Part shown: positions 51,116 through 60,555 of the stretch, piece after piece
How positions within the stretch are numbered: the first letter of the stretch is position 1
How the letters are laid out: each line of letters begins with the position of its first letter
The notes under the pieces: generated by a model
What the model was told of the DNA's origin: nothing
Seen by the model: only the letters and a program-made list of their open reading frames with translations
Databases searched by the model: none
Assembly (NCBI GenBank): GCA_942490645.1
Contig: CALNXN010000002.1
Location: forward strand, 186,001-250,000
Direction of reading: 5' to 3'
DNA from: CALNXN01 sp942490645
Lineage (GTDB): Bacteria; Pseudomonadota; Alphaproteobacteria; Rhodobacterales; Rhodobacteraceae
Length of the DNA stretch: 64,000 nt
Position numbers and translations under genes: made by a program

Positions 51116-53305
51116 CTATTCCCCGGCCCGCGCGCTAAGCGCTTGCAACTTGGACATCACATCGGCCCGCGCACCATCCAGCACAACACGGCCCCGCTCC
51201 ATCACGATCAGCCGTGACGCCAGGGCAGACAGCGATTGGCGGTGCGTGCACAGGATCAGCCCCGTGCCACCCGCGTTCAGCGCTCTCAAACGCTCAACCA
51301 CGTGCATTTCCATCCGTTGATCCATCGCATTGGTCGGTTCATCCAGAAAAAGCATCTTGGGGCGGCGCAACAGCAAGCGGGCCAGCGCTACGCCCTGTTT
51401 CTGGCCACCCGACAGCCGATTGCCCTGTTCACCAATGAACAGGTCGAGGCCCTGCGGTGTATCGGACACGAATTCATCCATCGCCGCCGTGTGTAGCGCC
51501 TGCATCAGCGCCTCATCCGAAGCGCCCGGCAGGCCGACCAACAGATTTTCGCGCAAGGTTCCGGTAAACAATTCAGGCGTTTGTGGCAGGTATCCCAGCC
51601 CATTGCGCAGCTCTGCCGGATCGTATTGCGTGATCTCGATGCCGTCGATCAATACAGTGCCGCTGTCGCCGGGCAACAGCCCCGCGATCACCTTGCCCGC
51701 CGTCGTCTTGCCCGATCCGACCTTGCCCAAGAGCGCCACGCACTCCCCGGCAGACACATCCAACGTCAGATCATTGAGTGCCGGCACCTGCGCTTCGGGA
51801 TAGGTCAGATGAACGGCCTTTAAGCTAACCGCCCCTTTCTTGACCACTAGATCAGAGCCGATGACTTGCGATTGATCGACAGGCAGTTTCATGAAACTGT
51901 TGAGTGCTGCCAATGATTTGAAGGCATATTGTGCCCGAAAGATCGTCTGCGCCAATGTGCCCAGCGGTGCTAATACCCGACCGGCCAGAATGTTGGCCGC
52001 AATCAAACCACCGATGGTGATCAACCCGTCTGACACCAGAAATACACCCCAAACAATGATCGCTATGCTGACGCCCTGCTGCACGGCTTGCGCGCCGTTT
52101 GCCGCCACATTCGACCAGAATTTGGTGCGCCCGTTGATCTGGCTGGAGGCGGCGACTGCGTTTTCCCATTCGCGTTGCATGACCGGCTCTGCGTTCAGGC
52201 TTTTGATGGTCTCGATGCTGGCCAAAGCCTCCACCAATACCACCTGCCGTTTGGTGGCCATTCGCTGCGCCTGGGCGGCACTGCGCGCAATGGGGATTTG
52301 AGCGGCCAGCGACAAAAGCAGAACCACCGGAACCGCCAGTAAAGGCACGATCGCCAGCGGCCCGACGATCACGTAAAGCACCGCAATGAAAACTCCGATA
52401 AACGCCAGATCTATCAGTGCAATGAATGTGGCAGAGGCGAAAAACTCACGTACGACTTCGAAATCGCGGATCGTGCTGGCAATGCCCGCTGGACCACCGG
52501 GGCGGTGCAAAAGCCGCACGCGCATCGCCTGATCAAAGAGCCGCGCCGCGACTTTGATATCAACGCGGCGGCTGACATTTTCGAGGATATTGGCCCGGAT
52601 GGTGCGCACCACCAGGTCAAGCGCCAGCGCCAGTCCCACCCCGATCGCCAGCGTCCAGAGCGTTACAAATGCAAGGTTGGGAATCACCTTGTCATAGACA
52701 TTCATTACAAAAAGCGGCAGCGCTAAGGTCAGCAGATTGACCAGCAGTGCCGCCAAGACCACTTGCGCCCAGTTGGCCCAATTTGCGCGGACCGGCCCCC
52801 AGAACCAATGCGTGTTGGATTGCGTCGCAGCCACCGTATCGGGCGACAAGCGACCCTCTGCGCGATCCTGCGCGGGCGTCACCAGCAGAACCTGTTGCTG
52901 CAATCGTTTCGTTAGAGCACGTACCGGCGCCTCTTCGATCATATCACCCGCGTGTGGGTCGATCAGACGGGCCATTTTCGCATTATCCGGGGCACTCATG
53001 AGGATCAATGGGTTGCCTTCGCGTTCAAAAACTACGGCAGGAAAAGCAACGGGATCAATCTTGTGTGGCGACACCCGCATCAGTCGCGTTTTCAAACCGA
53101 CCGTCGCCAAGCGACGTGCCAAATCCTGTGCGGAGTGTCCCGTGCCACCCGCTGGAACACGGGCACGCAATGCCGCCAGACTGAAGGGCCGATCAAAATG
53201 CCGCGCCAGCCAAAGCACCGTCGCTTCCGCCGGTGATGAATCAGGAGATGCAGCATTGGAGTGGTCGGATGCCACCGGTCTGGCCGCATCCTCCGCGGGT
53301 GTCAT
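51116..53305 (-). CDS. Type I secretion system permease/ATPase
   Basis: A 729-residue ABC exporter. The N-terminal region (about 25-150) is a C39-like domain that lacks the catalytic cysteine (ATVLWLARHFDRPFSLAAL at that place), so it docks the substrate rather than cleaving it. A six-helix ABC transmembrane domain follows (about 165-450), then the nucleotide-binding domain with Walker A LLGKVGSGKTTAGKVI (about 515), signature NRLSGGQKQGVAL and Walker B MLFLDEPTNAMDQ. It exports RTX-type proteins unfolded. The ATG overlaps the TolC stop (ATGA). Confidence 0.95.
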   Translation of the reverse strand: MTPAEDAARPVASDHSNAASPDSSPAEATVLWLARHFDRPFSLAALRARVPAGGTGHSAQDLARRLATVGLKTRLMRVSPHKIDPVAFPAVVFEREGNPLILMSAPDNAKMARLIDPHAGDMIEEAPVRALTKRLQQQVLLVTPAQDRAEGRLSPDTVAATQSNTHWFWGPVRANWANWAQVVLAALLVNLLTLALPLFVMNVYDKVIPNLAFVTLWTLAIGVGLALALDLVVRTIRANILENVSRRVDIKVAARLFDQAMRVRLLHRPGGPAGIASTIRDFEVVREFFASATFIALIDLAFIGVFIAVLYVIVGPLAIVPLLAVPVVLLLSLAAQIPIARSAAQAQRMATKRQVVLVEALASIETIKSLNAEPVMQREWENAVAASSQINGRTKFWSNVAANGAQAVQQGVSIAIIVWGVFLVSDGLITIGGLIAANILAGRVLAPLGTLAQTIFRAQYAFKSLAALNSFMKLPVDQSQVIGSDLVVKKGAVSLKAVHLTYPEAQVPALNDLTLDVSAGECVALLGKVGSGKTTAGKVIAGLLPGDSGTVLIDGIEITQYDPAELRNGLGYLPQTPELFTGTLRENLLVGLPGASDEALMQALHTAAMDEFVSDTPQGLDLFIGEQGNRLSGGQKQGVALARLLLRRPKMLFLDEPTNAMDQRMEMHVVERLRALNAGGTGLILCTHRQSLSALASRLIVMERGRVVLDGARADVMSKLQALSARAGE

Positions 53306-54675
53306 TTGAGAGGCTCAATTTCGACGTTAAACACAGACATTGGCGCACCGCGGGCTCGATCCTGAAAGATCGGATCAAGCGCGATATCGCTTTTGCGCAC
53401 CCCAAAATGGTTTGCAAGTTCGCTTTGGGCCGCGAGCACGCGGTAGGTGCTGAAGGCGAGGCTCGCGTCCGAGCTGACCTTTTGGAATTCAACATTGAAC
53501 CGCGCGCGCTCGACCTCGAGCAGATCAAGCAACGTGCGCTTGGCCGCGTCAAATTCCTCGCCGTAGACGTCGACAATCATCCGGTTGATGCGCAGCTGCC
53601 GGTCCAGCATCGCCGCACGTTCCGCATTCGAGCGATGGTTATTCCACGAGCGTGCAGCCAGCTCCCGCACGTCACGCACTGCGACGGCGCGTTCGGACTG
53701 CGCCTTGTAATTAAGCTGTGCCGCGGCATTACGTTCGGCCTTTCGCCCGCCCTGATAGAGCGTCCATTTCAGGCCAAACCCGACAAAAGCCTCGTTGCGG
53801 TCACCGCTGATGCCGTTGCGATTGATTTCACGCGAAACACCCGCGTTCAACGTGACCCGCGGCGCGGATTGAGACAACGTGGCTTGTTCCTGAAACTTGC
53901 TTTGGTCCACTTGAGTTTGGGCATATTGGACCCGGTAGCTGTTGGTGATCGCCTGTTGCGTTACCTGCGCAAGCGATGCTGGAATGCGCGCGCGGTGCAA
54001 ATGCATGGCCCCAGAAGGTTTGCGCCCGATCACGCGTTCATATCGCGCAACCGCATCACGCAAGGCGCGCTCCACTTCCAACTGCGCCACGCGCGCGGAA
54101 TTGATCCTGTCGTCGATGGTGAGCTTGTCGCTGAACGGCAAGCGCCCACCATCCACCAGATCCGCAACACGCCGCCCGATTTCGCGGTGCTTGGCCACGT
54201 TGCGCCGCGCGACCTGCAACAGTGATTGGTGGCGATAAACATCAATGTAGGCTTCGGTTGCATTCAGCGCCATCGTCTCCGAGGCGTCCAATAGACGGAA
54301 AATACTGCCATCGACACGCGCCGCATTGGCATAAACGGAATTGGCCCGGTAGAGCCCATCGAATATTACCAGCTCCGCGTTCACACCGACACGCGCGCGC
54401 GATTGCGTCCTGTTATTGTCAGCAGCAGACAGCGCGCCGGGATCATCCACGCGCTGATACCCCGCCTCTCCCGACAGATCGACACGGGGTTGAAATTCGC
54501 CACGCAGCTGCATCAGTTCATAGGCCGTTGCGCGCATTTCTGCCTGCGAAGCCTTGAGTGCCGGATTTGTGGTCAGCGCATGCTGGACAGCGGATTTCAA
54601 CGACTCTGCGGCTATTGGCCCGGTGGTCGAAAGCAAAAAGCATGTCGCAAAAATCGGTTTCAAAAAAGTCTTCAA
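53302..54675 (-). CDS. TolC-family outer membrane channel of T1SS
   Basis: A 457-residue outer membrane efflux protein. It has a signal peptide (FLKPIFATCFLLSTTGPIAA) and two long helical/beta repeats characteristic of TolC: the N-terminal LKSAVQHALTTNPALKASQA and the second repeat around QVTQQAITNSYRVQYAQTQV. The start is a TTG at 54675 with AAGGAGATTTGA upstream; no ATG fits. First gene of the T1SS operon, translationally coupled to the ATPase. A dedicated TolC beside its ATPase and HlyD indicates a self-contained exporter. Confidence 0.93.
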   Translation of the reverse strand: MKTFLKPIFATCFLLSTTGPIAAESLKSAVQHALTTNPALKASQAEMRATAYELMQLRGEFQPRVDLSGEAGYQRVDDPGALSAADNNRTQSRARVGVNAELVIFDGLYRANSVYANAARVDGSIFRLLDASETMALNATEAYIDVYRHQSLLQVARRNVAKHREIGRRVADLVDGGRLPFSDKLTIDDRINSARVAQLEVERALRDAVARYERVIGRKPSGAMHLHRARIPASLAQVTQQAITNSYRVQYAQTQVDQSKFQEQATLSQSAPRVTLNAGVSREINRNGISGDRNEAFVGFGLKWTLYQGGRKAERNAAAQLNYKAQSERAVAVRDVRELAARSWNNHRSNAERAAMLDRQLRINRMIVDVYGEEFDAAKRTLLDLLEVERARFNVEFQKVSSDASLAFSTYRVLAAQSELANHFGVRKSDIALDPIFQDRARGAPMSVFNVEIEPLK

Positions 54676-54794
54676 TCAAATCTCCTTCAGAGCAACACAA
54701 AGCGGCCAAGGATGGACTTCGGCAACGTTAACTCACTATTGGGAAATTTCAAACTGATAGCGCCAAAGTAGAAAACCGGGTCGCTTGGTCGGTG

Positions 54795-55190
54795 TCAGCT
54801 CGAGATCACATACACGAACCAGATCCAAATCATGGCAACGTATGTCAGTTGATGCAGCGTTTGATCCACACCCGTGGCCCGCCAGAACCCGGCATCGGCG
54901 GGCGTCAGGTCATGTGCGGCTGTGTGACGCCCTTTCCACCAATCGATATGGTAGTGAATCACACCTTCCACCAAAATGAGCAAAATCGTGAACCCCAGCG
55001 GCGCACCGATCAGCAAAAACACGACCAGAGACCCCACCACATGCACACCCGCATGAAGTGCGCGCCCAAAATGCACGTATTGGCTGCGGCCTTCCAGCAT
55101 GATCCGGGTCTGTAAGAAGTAGTCCCCAAGCATATGTTTGATCTGTAGCAAGCACAGCAAAACCATGACTGTGCTGAAACTCTCGATCAA
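54795..55190 (-). CDS. DUF3307 membrane protein
   Basis: A 131-residue membrane protein with about four helices (about 4-22, 45-66, 67-82, 110-130). Conserved polar motifs for DUF3307 are visible: KHMLGDYFLQT at the start, HFGRALHAGVH in the middle, HYHIDWWKGRH and DQTLHQLTY near the end. The function is unknown; histidines and acids facing the membrane suggest a metal or quinone role. Starts at ATG 55190. It stands alone between the T1SS operon and modC. Confidence 0.8.
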   Translation of the reverse strand: MIESFSTVMVLLCLLQIKHMLGDYFLQTRIMLEGRSQYVHFGRALHAGVHVVGSLVVFLLIGAPLGFTILLILVEGVIHYHIDWWKGRHTAAHDLTPADAGFWRATGVDQTLHQLTYVAMIWIWFVYVISS

Positions 55191-55319
55191 AACTGCGCCC
55201 TCCGTCGCGATACTGGTTACATGTCAAAGTAATGCTATTATTGCGCAAGTGTAAATCGACCATTGAAGCAGGTGTGGAAACTGGCCCAAACGTCCGGGCG
55301 TTGCGGGACGCCATCCATG

Positions 55320-56420
55320 TCAGGCAGGGCCTGTTTCCCCACCGCCGATATCACCCGGTGCAATCCCAACCGATTTGATGACCGCATAGCATTCGACCCC
55401 TGGACGCAGGTCAAGAGCTTCGACCGAACGTTGGGTGACGCGGGCCAGCATGGTGCCTGCCGCGACGTCGACGGAGATGATTGCGCCCGGACCGCCGCCC
55501 GCGCGAATGGAGCTGACCGTGCCTTGCAGGATGTTGAGCGCAGACAAGCCTTCTGGTTTTTTGCGCGACAGGATGACCTCCTTGGCTGCGATGCGCAGAC
55601 GCATCACGTCACCCGGCTGTGCGCTGAGCTTGGGCACGAAAAGCCGGTCGCCCGCCGCATCAAGTTCGGTTAAACCGTCGGAATGATGTGCTTTGACGCG
55701 GGCCTCCAGCACCGCGCCTACGGCCTGCACGCCCAAGGGGGTGATCATCGGATCGCCCAACACCGCAGAGGCCGCGCCCTGCCCGACAATCCGCCCATCC
55801 TGAAGAGCAACGACCGTGGTTGCCAGACGTGCGACCTCCGCCGCCGAATGGCTGACATAAAGAATAGGGATCGAAACCTCGTCCCGCAGCCGTTCAAAGT
55901 AGGGTAAAATCTCAGCCTTGCGCGCCTCGTCCAGCGCCGCAAGCGGCTCATCCGCCAGAATAATTCGAGGCGAGGACAACAACGCCCGCCCGATCGCCAC
56001 ACGCTGTTTTTCCCCGCCCGACAACAAGGTCGGGCGGCGCGTCAGCAAAGAGCCAAGGCCGAGCAATTCCACCACCTTGTCAAAGCTTTCCGGAGCGGGA
56101 GATTTGGGCGCAAACCAGCGGCCAAAAGTCAGGTTTTGCTGAACCGTGAGATGCGGAAAAAGCCGCCCTTCCTGAAACACATAGCCCAGACGCCTGCGGT
56201 GCGGCGGCAAGGCTATGGAGCGGTCGGTATCCAACAGCACCCAATCGCCCGACGCCACCCGGCCGGCCTGCGGTGTCAAAATCCCGGCGACCGCATTGAT
56301 GATCGTGGTTTTGCCCGACCCAGAACGGCCAAACAGCACAGTGATACCGGGAGGCGCCTGAAAATCCACATCCAGATCGAAACCACCGAAGCTGTGGCGC
56401 AGGGAAACCGACAGCGTCAT
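55320..56420 (-). CDS. modC: Molybdate ABC transporter ATP-binding protein
   Basis: A 366-residue ATPase. The nucleotide domain (about 1-235) has Walker A LFGRSGSGKTTIINA (about 29-43), signature TLLSGGEKQRVAIGRALL and Walker B IILADEPLAALDEARKAE. The C-terminal MOP/TOBE-like domain (about 285-355: SALNILQGTVSSIRAGGGPG) binds molybdate oxyanion. It energises uptake with ModB. The start ATG overlaps the modB stop (ATGA). Last gene of the modABC operon. Confidence 0.95.
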   Translation of the reverse strand: MTLSVSLRHSFGGFDLDVDFQAPPGITVLFGRSGSGKTTIINAVAGILTPQAGRVASGDWVLLDTDRSIALPPHRRRLGYVFQEGRLFPHLTVQQNLTFGRWFAPKSPAPESFDKVVELLGLGSLLTRRPTLLSGGEKQRVAIGRALLSSPRIILADEPLAALDEARKAEILPYFERLRDEVSIPILYVSHSAAEVARLATTVVALQDGRIVGQGAASAVLGDPMITPLGVQAVGAVLEARVKAHHSDGLTELDAAGDRLFVPKLSAQPGDVMRLRIAAKEVILSRKKPEGLSALNILQGTVSSIRAGGGPGAIISVDVAAGTMLARVTQRSVEALDLRPGVECYAVIKSVGIAPGDIGGGETGPA

Positions 56421-57118
56421 GTGCCTGCCACCCGCCGTGCTGCGCGTTGTGCAACCGCTTCGGACACCAGCAATGCGGCCATCGCGATGACGACCGAGAT
56501 CACGACCAGACGCAACGCCGATGCATCGCCTCCGGGCACTTGCAAAAAGCTGTAGATGGCCGAGGGGACGGTTTGGGTTTGGCCCGGAATATTGGACACG
56601 AAGGTGATGGTTGCACCAAATTCGCCCATCGCCTTGGCAAAGGCGAGGATGGCGCCCGCGATGATACCCGGCAGGCAGAGCGGTAGGGTTACGGTTGCGA
56701 AGACCCACGCAGGCGACGCGCCCAATGTCGCGCCTGCCTCCTCCAGTTTCGGGTCGACCGCCTCGATGGAAAGACGGATCGCGCGCACCATCAAGGGAAA
56801 CGCCATGATCGCCGCAGCAAGTGCGGCACCTGTCCAGCGAAACGCAAAGACGATTCCAAATGACTGTAACAGCCCGCCCAAAGGCGCCTGGGTACCGAAG
56901 GTCAGCAGCAGCACATATCCGGTGACAACTGGCGGCAGTATGAGCGGAAGGTGCACCAGACCATTGAGAAGTTGCTTGCCCGGAAACTGCCAGCGCGCCA
57001 GCACATAGGCCACGGTTATGCCGAACGGCAGGCTCAGGAGCGTGGCCCAGAACGATACCCGTAGCGACAGCGCCACGGCCTCCCATTCCTGCGGGCTAAG
57101 CCAGTCCATCGCGATCAC
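56417..57118 (-). CDS. modB: Molybdate ABC transporter permease
   Basis: A 233-residue inner-membrane permease with five or six helices and the EAA loop (IEAVDPKLEEAGATLGASP, about 118-136) that contacts ModC. GTG start at 57118 overlaps the modA stop (GTGA); an ATG three codons later (57109) is an alternative. Imports molybdate with ModA and ModC for molybdoenzyme cofactors. Confidence 0.95.
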   Translation of the reverse strand: MIAMDWLSPQEWEAVALSLRVSFWATLLSLPFGITVAYVLARWQFPGKQLLNGLVHLPLILPPVVTGYVLLLTFGTQAPLGGLLQSFGIVFAFRWTGAALAAAIMAFPLMVRAIRLSIEAVDPKLEEAGATLGASPAWVFATVTLPLCLPGIIAGAILAFAKAMGEFGATITFVSNIPGQTQTVPSAIYSFLQVPGGDASALRLVVISVVIAMAALLVSEAVAQRAARRVAGT

Positions 57119-57900
57119 TCCGTCACCACGACAAAGCCCTGACGGACAAAGGCCGCGCGCGCTTCGGGACCGCGAAGAAAGCGCAGAAACGCGGCCGTTT
57201 CAGGGTGTGTTGAAGATGCCGTAGCTGCGACCGGATAGATGATCGGTGGATGACTTTCTGCAGGAAACGTGCCGACCACTGTAACCGCGTCAGAGGCCGT
57301 GGCATCAGTGGCATAGACGATACCCAAGGGGGCCTCTCCCGCTGCGACCAACGCAAGAGCGGCGCGCACGTTGTCCGTCTGGGCCAAATGGGGTGCCACC
57401 GTGGGCCACAGACCAAGCGAGGTCAGCGCCGCTTTGCCGTAAATCCCGGCGGGCACTGCATCCACAAGCGCCATGGCCAGACGCCCACCTTTCAGCATGT
57501 TCAGAACGTCCATTTCGGGCGACACATCAACCGCAGGCGCACCCGCGCCATGCGCGATCAAAACCAAGCGGTTGCTCAAGAGATCAAAACGACTGTCAGC
57601 CGTGATGTGGCCGGACGTCTGGAGTTGGTCCATCCATTCGGAACTGGCCGATATGAACACATCCGCCGGCGCACCAAAACTGATCTGCCGCGCGAGCACG
57701 GACGACCCGGCGAAAGACGTGACAACCGAAGTGCCGGTATCTAGTGCAAACTTCTCTGCGACTTCATCCAAAGCTGTCTTGAGGCTGGCGGCAGCAAAGA
57801 CCACAACATCGCGTGCGGCTGCAACGCCGGTGCCGCCAATCCAGACGGCGCAGGCGCATAACACACCCCCTACAAGCTGTCTTGCACGCAAAGCCTGCAC
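57115..57900 (-). CDS. modA: Molybdate-binding periplasmic protein
   Basis: A 261-residue binding protein. The signal peptide (LVGGVLCACAVWIGGTGVAA) is followed by the mature RDVVVFAAASLKTALDEVAE, whose serine is the first oxyanion ligand, and FAGSSVLARQI gives the second. The C-terminal EAAFLRFLRGPEARAAFV type block is standard. I chose the GTG at 57900 behind GGGGAAGG; upstream the frame lacks similarity. First gene of modABC, head-to-tail with the LysR gene upstream. Confidence 0.93.
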   Translation of the reverse strand: MQALRARQLVGGVLCACAVWIGGTGVAAARDVVVFAAASLKTALDEVAEKFALDTGTSVVTSFAGSSVLARQISFGAPADVFISASSEWMDQLQTSGHITADSRFDLLSNRLVLIAHGAGAPAVDVSPEMDVLNMLKGGRLAMALVDAVPAGIYGKAALTSLGLWPTVAPHLAQTDNVRAALALVAAGEAPLGIVYATDATASDAVTVVGTFPAESHPPIIYPVAATASSTHPETAAFLRFLRGPEARAAFVRQGFVVVTE

Positions 57901-57982
57901 TTGCCTTCCCCTGTCTAAGCCATTGGGTTTGAGGCGAGTATCGCAGCAACACAGCGGCTGTCCACCCCACGCGCCGCGATCG

Positions 57983-58864
57983 TCACATCTGCCTTTGATG
58001 ATCAATCAGAACGTCAAGCAACGGGTTGGGAAACTTCCGATCAAGTGTCACGGCGAAAAACCGTTCGCTCAGACCGATAAGGTGGTCAGCTTCAGTCAAA
58101 AGACCCGATTGCAGTTCGTTTTTGACCACAATGGGCGGCAAGACGGCCAGACCAATGTCTTCGCGCGCCAACAGGCGCATCATCGCCATATCGTCGACCT
58201 CTGCCGCGATCAACGGGCGCACATCAGCTTGTGCACAAAGGGCATCAAAGCCAATGCGCACAGGGCTGTCGCGCGTAGGTAGGATAACCGGATTTTGCAT
58301 CAGAAGTTCATTGAGCGCAGCCTTACCCGTCAAACGCTTTGGCGTGCCGATCAGGCTGACGGGCTGTTCAATCAGCGGATGTGCAATGAAGTGGCTCATT
58401 GCGTCGGAGGCAGGTGGCTGGTTGGTCAGCACCACATCAAGGTTCAGCGTATCGAGCCCCTGCATCAACTCGGCTGACGTGCCCGAGCGCAGCACCAGCT
58501 CAACCTCGTCCCGACCCAGAAATGGGCGCAGAAACTCGATCTGAAAGTTACGCGACAGCGTGGCCAGCGCACCAACACGCAGCACCTGCCTGGGGCTGCC
58601 TTGGCGGTTCAGCGTGCCCAAAAGATCCCGGCCTGCATTAAAGATCGTATCGGCGTAATCGAGCGCAATACGGCCCGCCTCGGTCAGGTGCAACTGCCGC
58701 CCGCGCCGTTCAAACAAGGGATGCCCCAAACGGTCTTCGAGCTTGCGGATTTGTACCGATAAGGCCGATTGCGACAGGTTCAAACGCGCCGCCGTCCGCG
58801 TCAGATTGCCATCATGGGCCACGGCCCAGAAATATTTGAGGTGGTTATAGTTCATTTCGGACAT
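57983..58864 (-). CDS. LysR-type transcriptional regulator (dab-associated)
   Basis: A 293-residue LysR regulator. The winged helix is MNYNHLKYFWAVAHDGNLTR with LNLSQSALSVQIRKLEDRLG following, and the effector domain runs from about 95. The MNYNHLxYFW N-terminus is the NhaR-like subgroup. The ATG at 58864 follows AAAGAGAACGAT; an ATG at 58855 is an alternative. It is divergent from dabB-dabA across about 104 bases and a LysR gene is a normal neighbour of dab operons, so it probably controls them. It also precedes modA on the same strand. Confidence 0.85.
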   Translation of the reverse strand: MSEMNYNHLKYFWAVAHDGNLTRTAARLNLSQSALSVQIRKLEDRLGHPLFERRGRQLHLTEAGRIALDYADTIFNAGRDLLGTLNRQGSPRQVLRVGALATLSRNFQIEFLRPFLGRDEVELVLRSGTSAELMQGLDTLNLDVVLTNQPPASDAMSHFIAHPLIEQPVSLIGTPKRLTGKAALNELLMQNPVILPTRDSPVRIGFDALCAQADVRPLIAAEVDDMAMMRLLAREDIGLAVLPPIVVKNELQSGLLTEADHLIGLSERFFAVTLDRKFPNPLLDVLIDHQRQM

Positions 58865-58867
58865 ATC

Positions 58868-58884
58868 GTTCTCTTTAATAGAAC
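58868..58884. promoter_or_regulatory. Dyad in LysR-dabB intergenic region
   Basis: GTTCT-N7-AGAAC with an AT-rich spacer, giving a T-N11-A core typical of LysR operators. It lies directly upstream of the LysR start and about 85 bases before dabB, the expected place for an autoregulator that also drives the divergent operon. Confidence 0.5.
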
Positions 58885-58968
58885 GTATCGTGGCAAACAA
58901 TGAATTTTTATGTGCTCTCCGAGGCGTCTATCACGGCGCAAATCGAATTTCCCACCAAGGAGAGCGCA

Positions 58969-60555
58969 ATGATACCTTACAGCTTGCCGCTGCTGGCCCC
59001 TCTTATTCTGATCGCCGCCGCGTTTTATGTGCGTTCACCGCGCGGGGCAGAAACACGCCATGCTGCCAAGATCAGCGAATACGCGATGCTCGCGGCGCTG
59101 ACGGTGATTGTGCTGACCAGCGCGGTGTTGGTTTTGCATGGGGCCGGAACGGGAATGCTGTTTGGAATATTTGGCGCAGGCCTGTCTGCGCGCGTTGATG
59201 TCCTCAGCGTGATTATGTTGCTTTTGGTGGCCTTCGTTGGATGGGTCGTGGTGCGCTATGCGCGTGTTTATCTGGACGGCGAACCGGGGCAATCAAATTT
59301 CACCTGCTGGCTTCTGGCGACTGTCGCGGCTGTGTTGCTGCTGGTGCAATCAGGCAATCTGGTGCAATTCGTGCTGGCATGGATCGCGACGAGCTTCTTT
59401 CTGCACAAGTTGCTACTGTTCTACCCCGGTCGGGCTGCCGCGCAACGTGCCGCACGCAAGAAATATATCACTGCGCGTCTTGGTGATGTTGCGCTGCTGG
59501 TGGCTGCTGTTTTCTTGGCCACGACTTACCAAACCACTGATATTGCAACGATCCTAGCCGCAGCAAGCGAAGGGGTCGGTGGCACAGGCGCCGTTGCAGC
59601 CACCGCATTCATCGCGCTGGCGGCTATCCTAAAATCTGCGCAATTCCCCACGCACGGCTGGCTGACCGAAGTGATGGAGACGCCAACGCCCGTGTCCGCG
59701 CTGCTGCATGCCGGTGTGATCAATGCTGGGGGCTTTGTGCTGATCCGCTTTGCAGATGTGATCTTGTTGTCACCGCTGGTGATGGCACTGCTGGTGATGA
59801 TTGGCGGGTTTACGGCGCTTTTCGGGGGGTTGGTGATGCTGACACAGCCGACGGTCAAGGCGTCACTGGCGTGGTCGACCGTCGCCCAGATGGGCTTCAT
59901 GATCCTGCAATGCGGCCTTGCGCTGTTTCCGCTGGCGCTGCTGCATATCGTGGCCCACTCACTTTACAAAGCACATGCATTCCTGTCGGCCGGGGGGGCT
60001 GTGCAAAACGTCGCCTCTATCAAGCGGCCTGGACCCGTGGCCGTGCCTGATCTGACGGCGGTGGCCCGCGCATTCGCCGCGGCCCTTGCCATCTACGGCC
60101 TGGTCTTCGTGGCCAACGGGCTGCTCTTTGGCTTTGACAGCAAATCGCCGCAAGCGGTGGCGTTGGGTGCGATCTTGATCTTTGGTGTGGCTTACCTGTT
60201 GGCCCAAGGGCTGGCCGACGCGGCACCCCGCCGTTTGACGGAGCGCACGGCGCTTTATTCCGTGGCCGCCGCGATCAGCTACTTTGCCCTGCAAAGCGCC
60301 GCGGAATGGCTGACCAAATCAACGCTGCCGACAACGCCCGCACCCGGTGCGTTGGAATGGGCGCTGATCCTGCTGGCTCTGGTCAGCTTTGGCGCGGTTG
60401 CGCTGGCGCAAGCCACATTTGCGCTATGGGCGCAGCACCCAGCAACAACCGGGTTGCGCGTTCATCTTTCCAACGGGCTTTACGCCAATGCCATCACCGA
60501 TCGCCTTCTGGGCGGCTGGTCCCGCACCACATCTGCTCAAAAAGGAGAGGTATAA
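58969..60555 (+). CDS. dabB: DabB, NuoL-like membrane subunit of inorganic carbon transporter
   Basis: A 528-residue membrane protein related to the antiporter-like subunits of complex I. The core motif GWLTEVMETPTPVSALLHAG (about 232-251) matches the NuoL/MrpA family helix-7 lysine/glutamate channel block, with LAWSTVAQMGFMILQCGLAL later. DabB couples ion flow to bicarbonate uptake by DabA. The ATG at 58969 has AAGGAGAG upstream; the frame is open back to 58900 without similarity. Its TAA stop and the dabA ATG share a base (TAATG). Confidence 0.94.
   Translation: MIPYSLPLLAPLILIAAAFYVRSPRGAETRHAAKISEYAMLAALTVIVLTSAVLVLHGAGTGMLFGIFGAGLSARVDVLSVIMLLLVAFVGWVVVRYARVYLDGEPGQSNFTCWLLATVAAVLLLVQSGNLVQFVLAWIATSFFLHKLLLFYPGRAAAQRAARKKYITARLGDVALLVAAVFLATTYQTTDIATILAAASEGVGGTGAVAATAFIALAAILKSAQFPTHGWLTEVMETPTPVSALLHAGVINAGGFVLIRFADVILLSPLVMALLVMIGGFTALFGGLVMLTQPTVKASLAWSTVAQMGFMILQCGLALFPLALLHIVAHSLYKAHAFLSAGGAVQNVASIKRPGPVAVPDLTAVARAFAAALAIYGLVFVANGLLFGFDSKSPQAVALGAILIFGVAYLLAQGLADAAPRRLTERTALYSVAAAISYFALQSAAEWLTKSTLPTTPAPGALEWALILLALVSFGAVALAQATFALWAQHPATTGLRVHLSNGLYANAITDRLLGGWSRTTSAQKGEV

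Noticed and set aside
53233..54225. 330-residue plus frame opposite tolC
   Set aside because: Shadow of the TolC gene, which has a signal peptide and family repeats on the minus strand.
56420..57086. Long N-terminal extension of the modC frame (to 588 residues)
   Set aside because: It overlaps the whole modB gene in another frame; the ATG at 56420 with its ATGA overlap is the plausible start.
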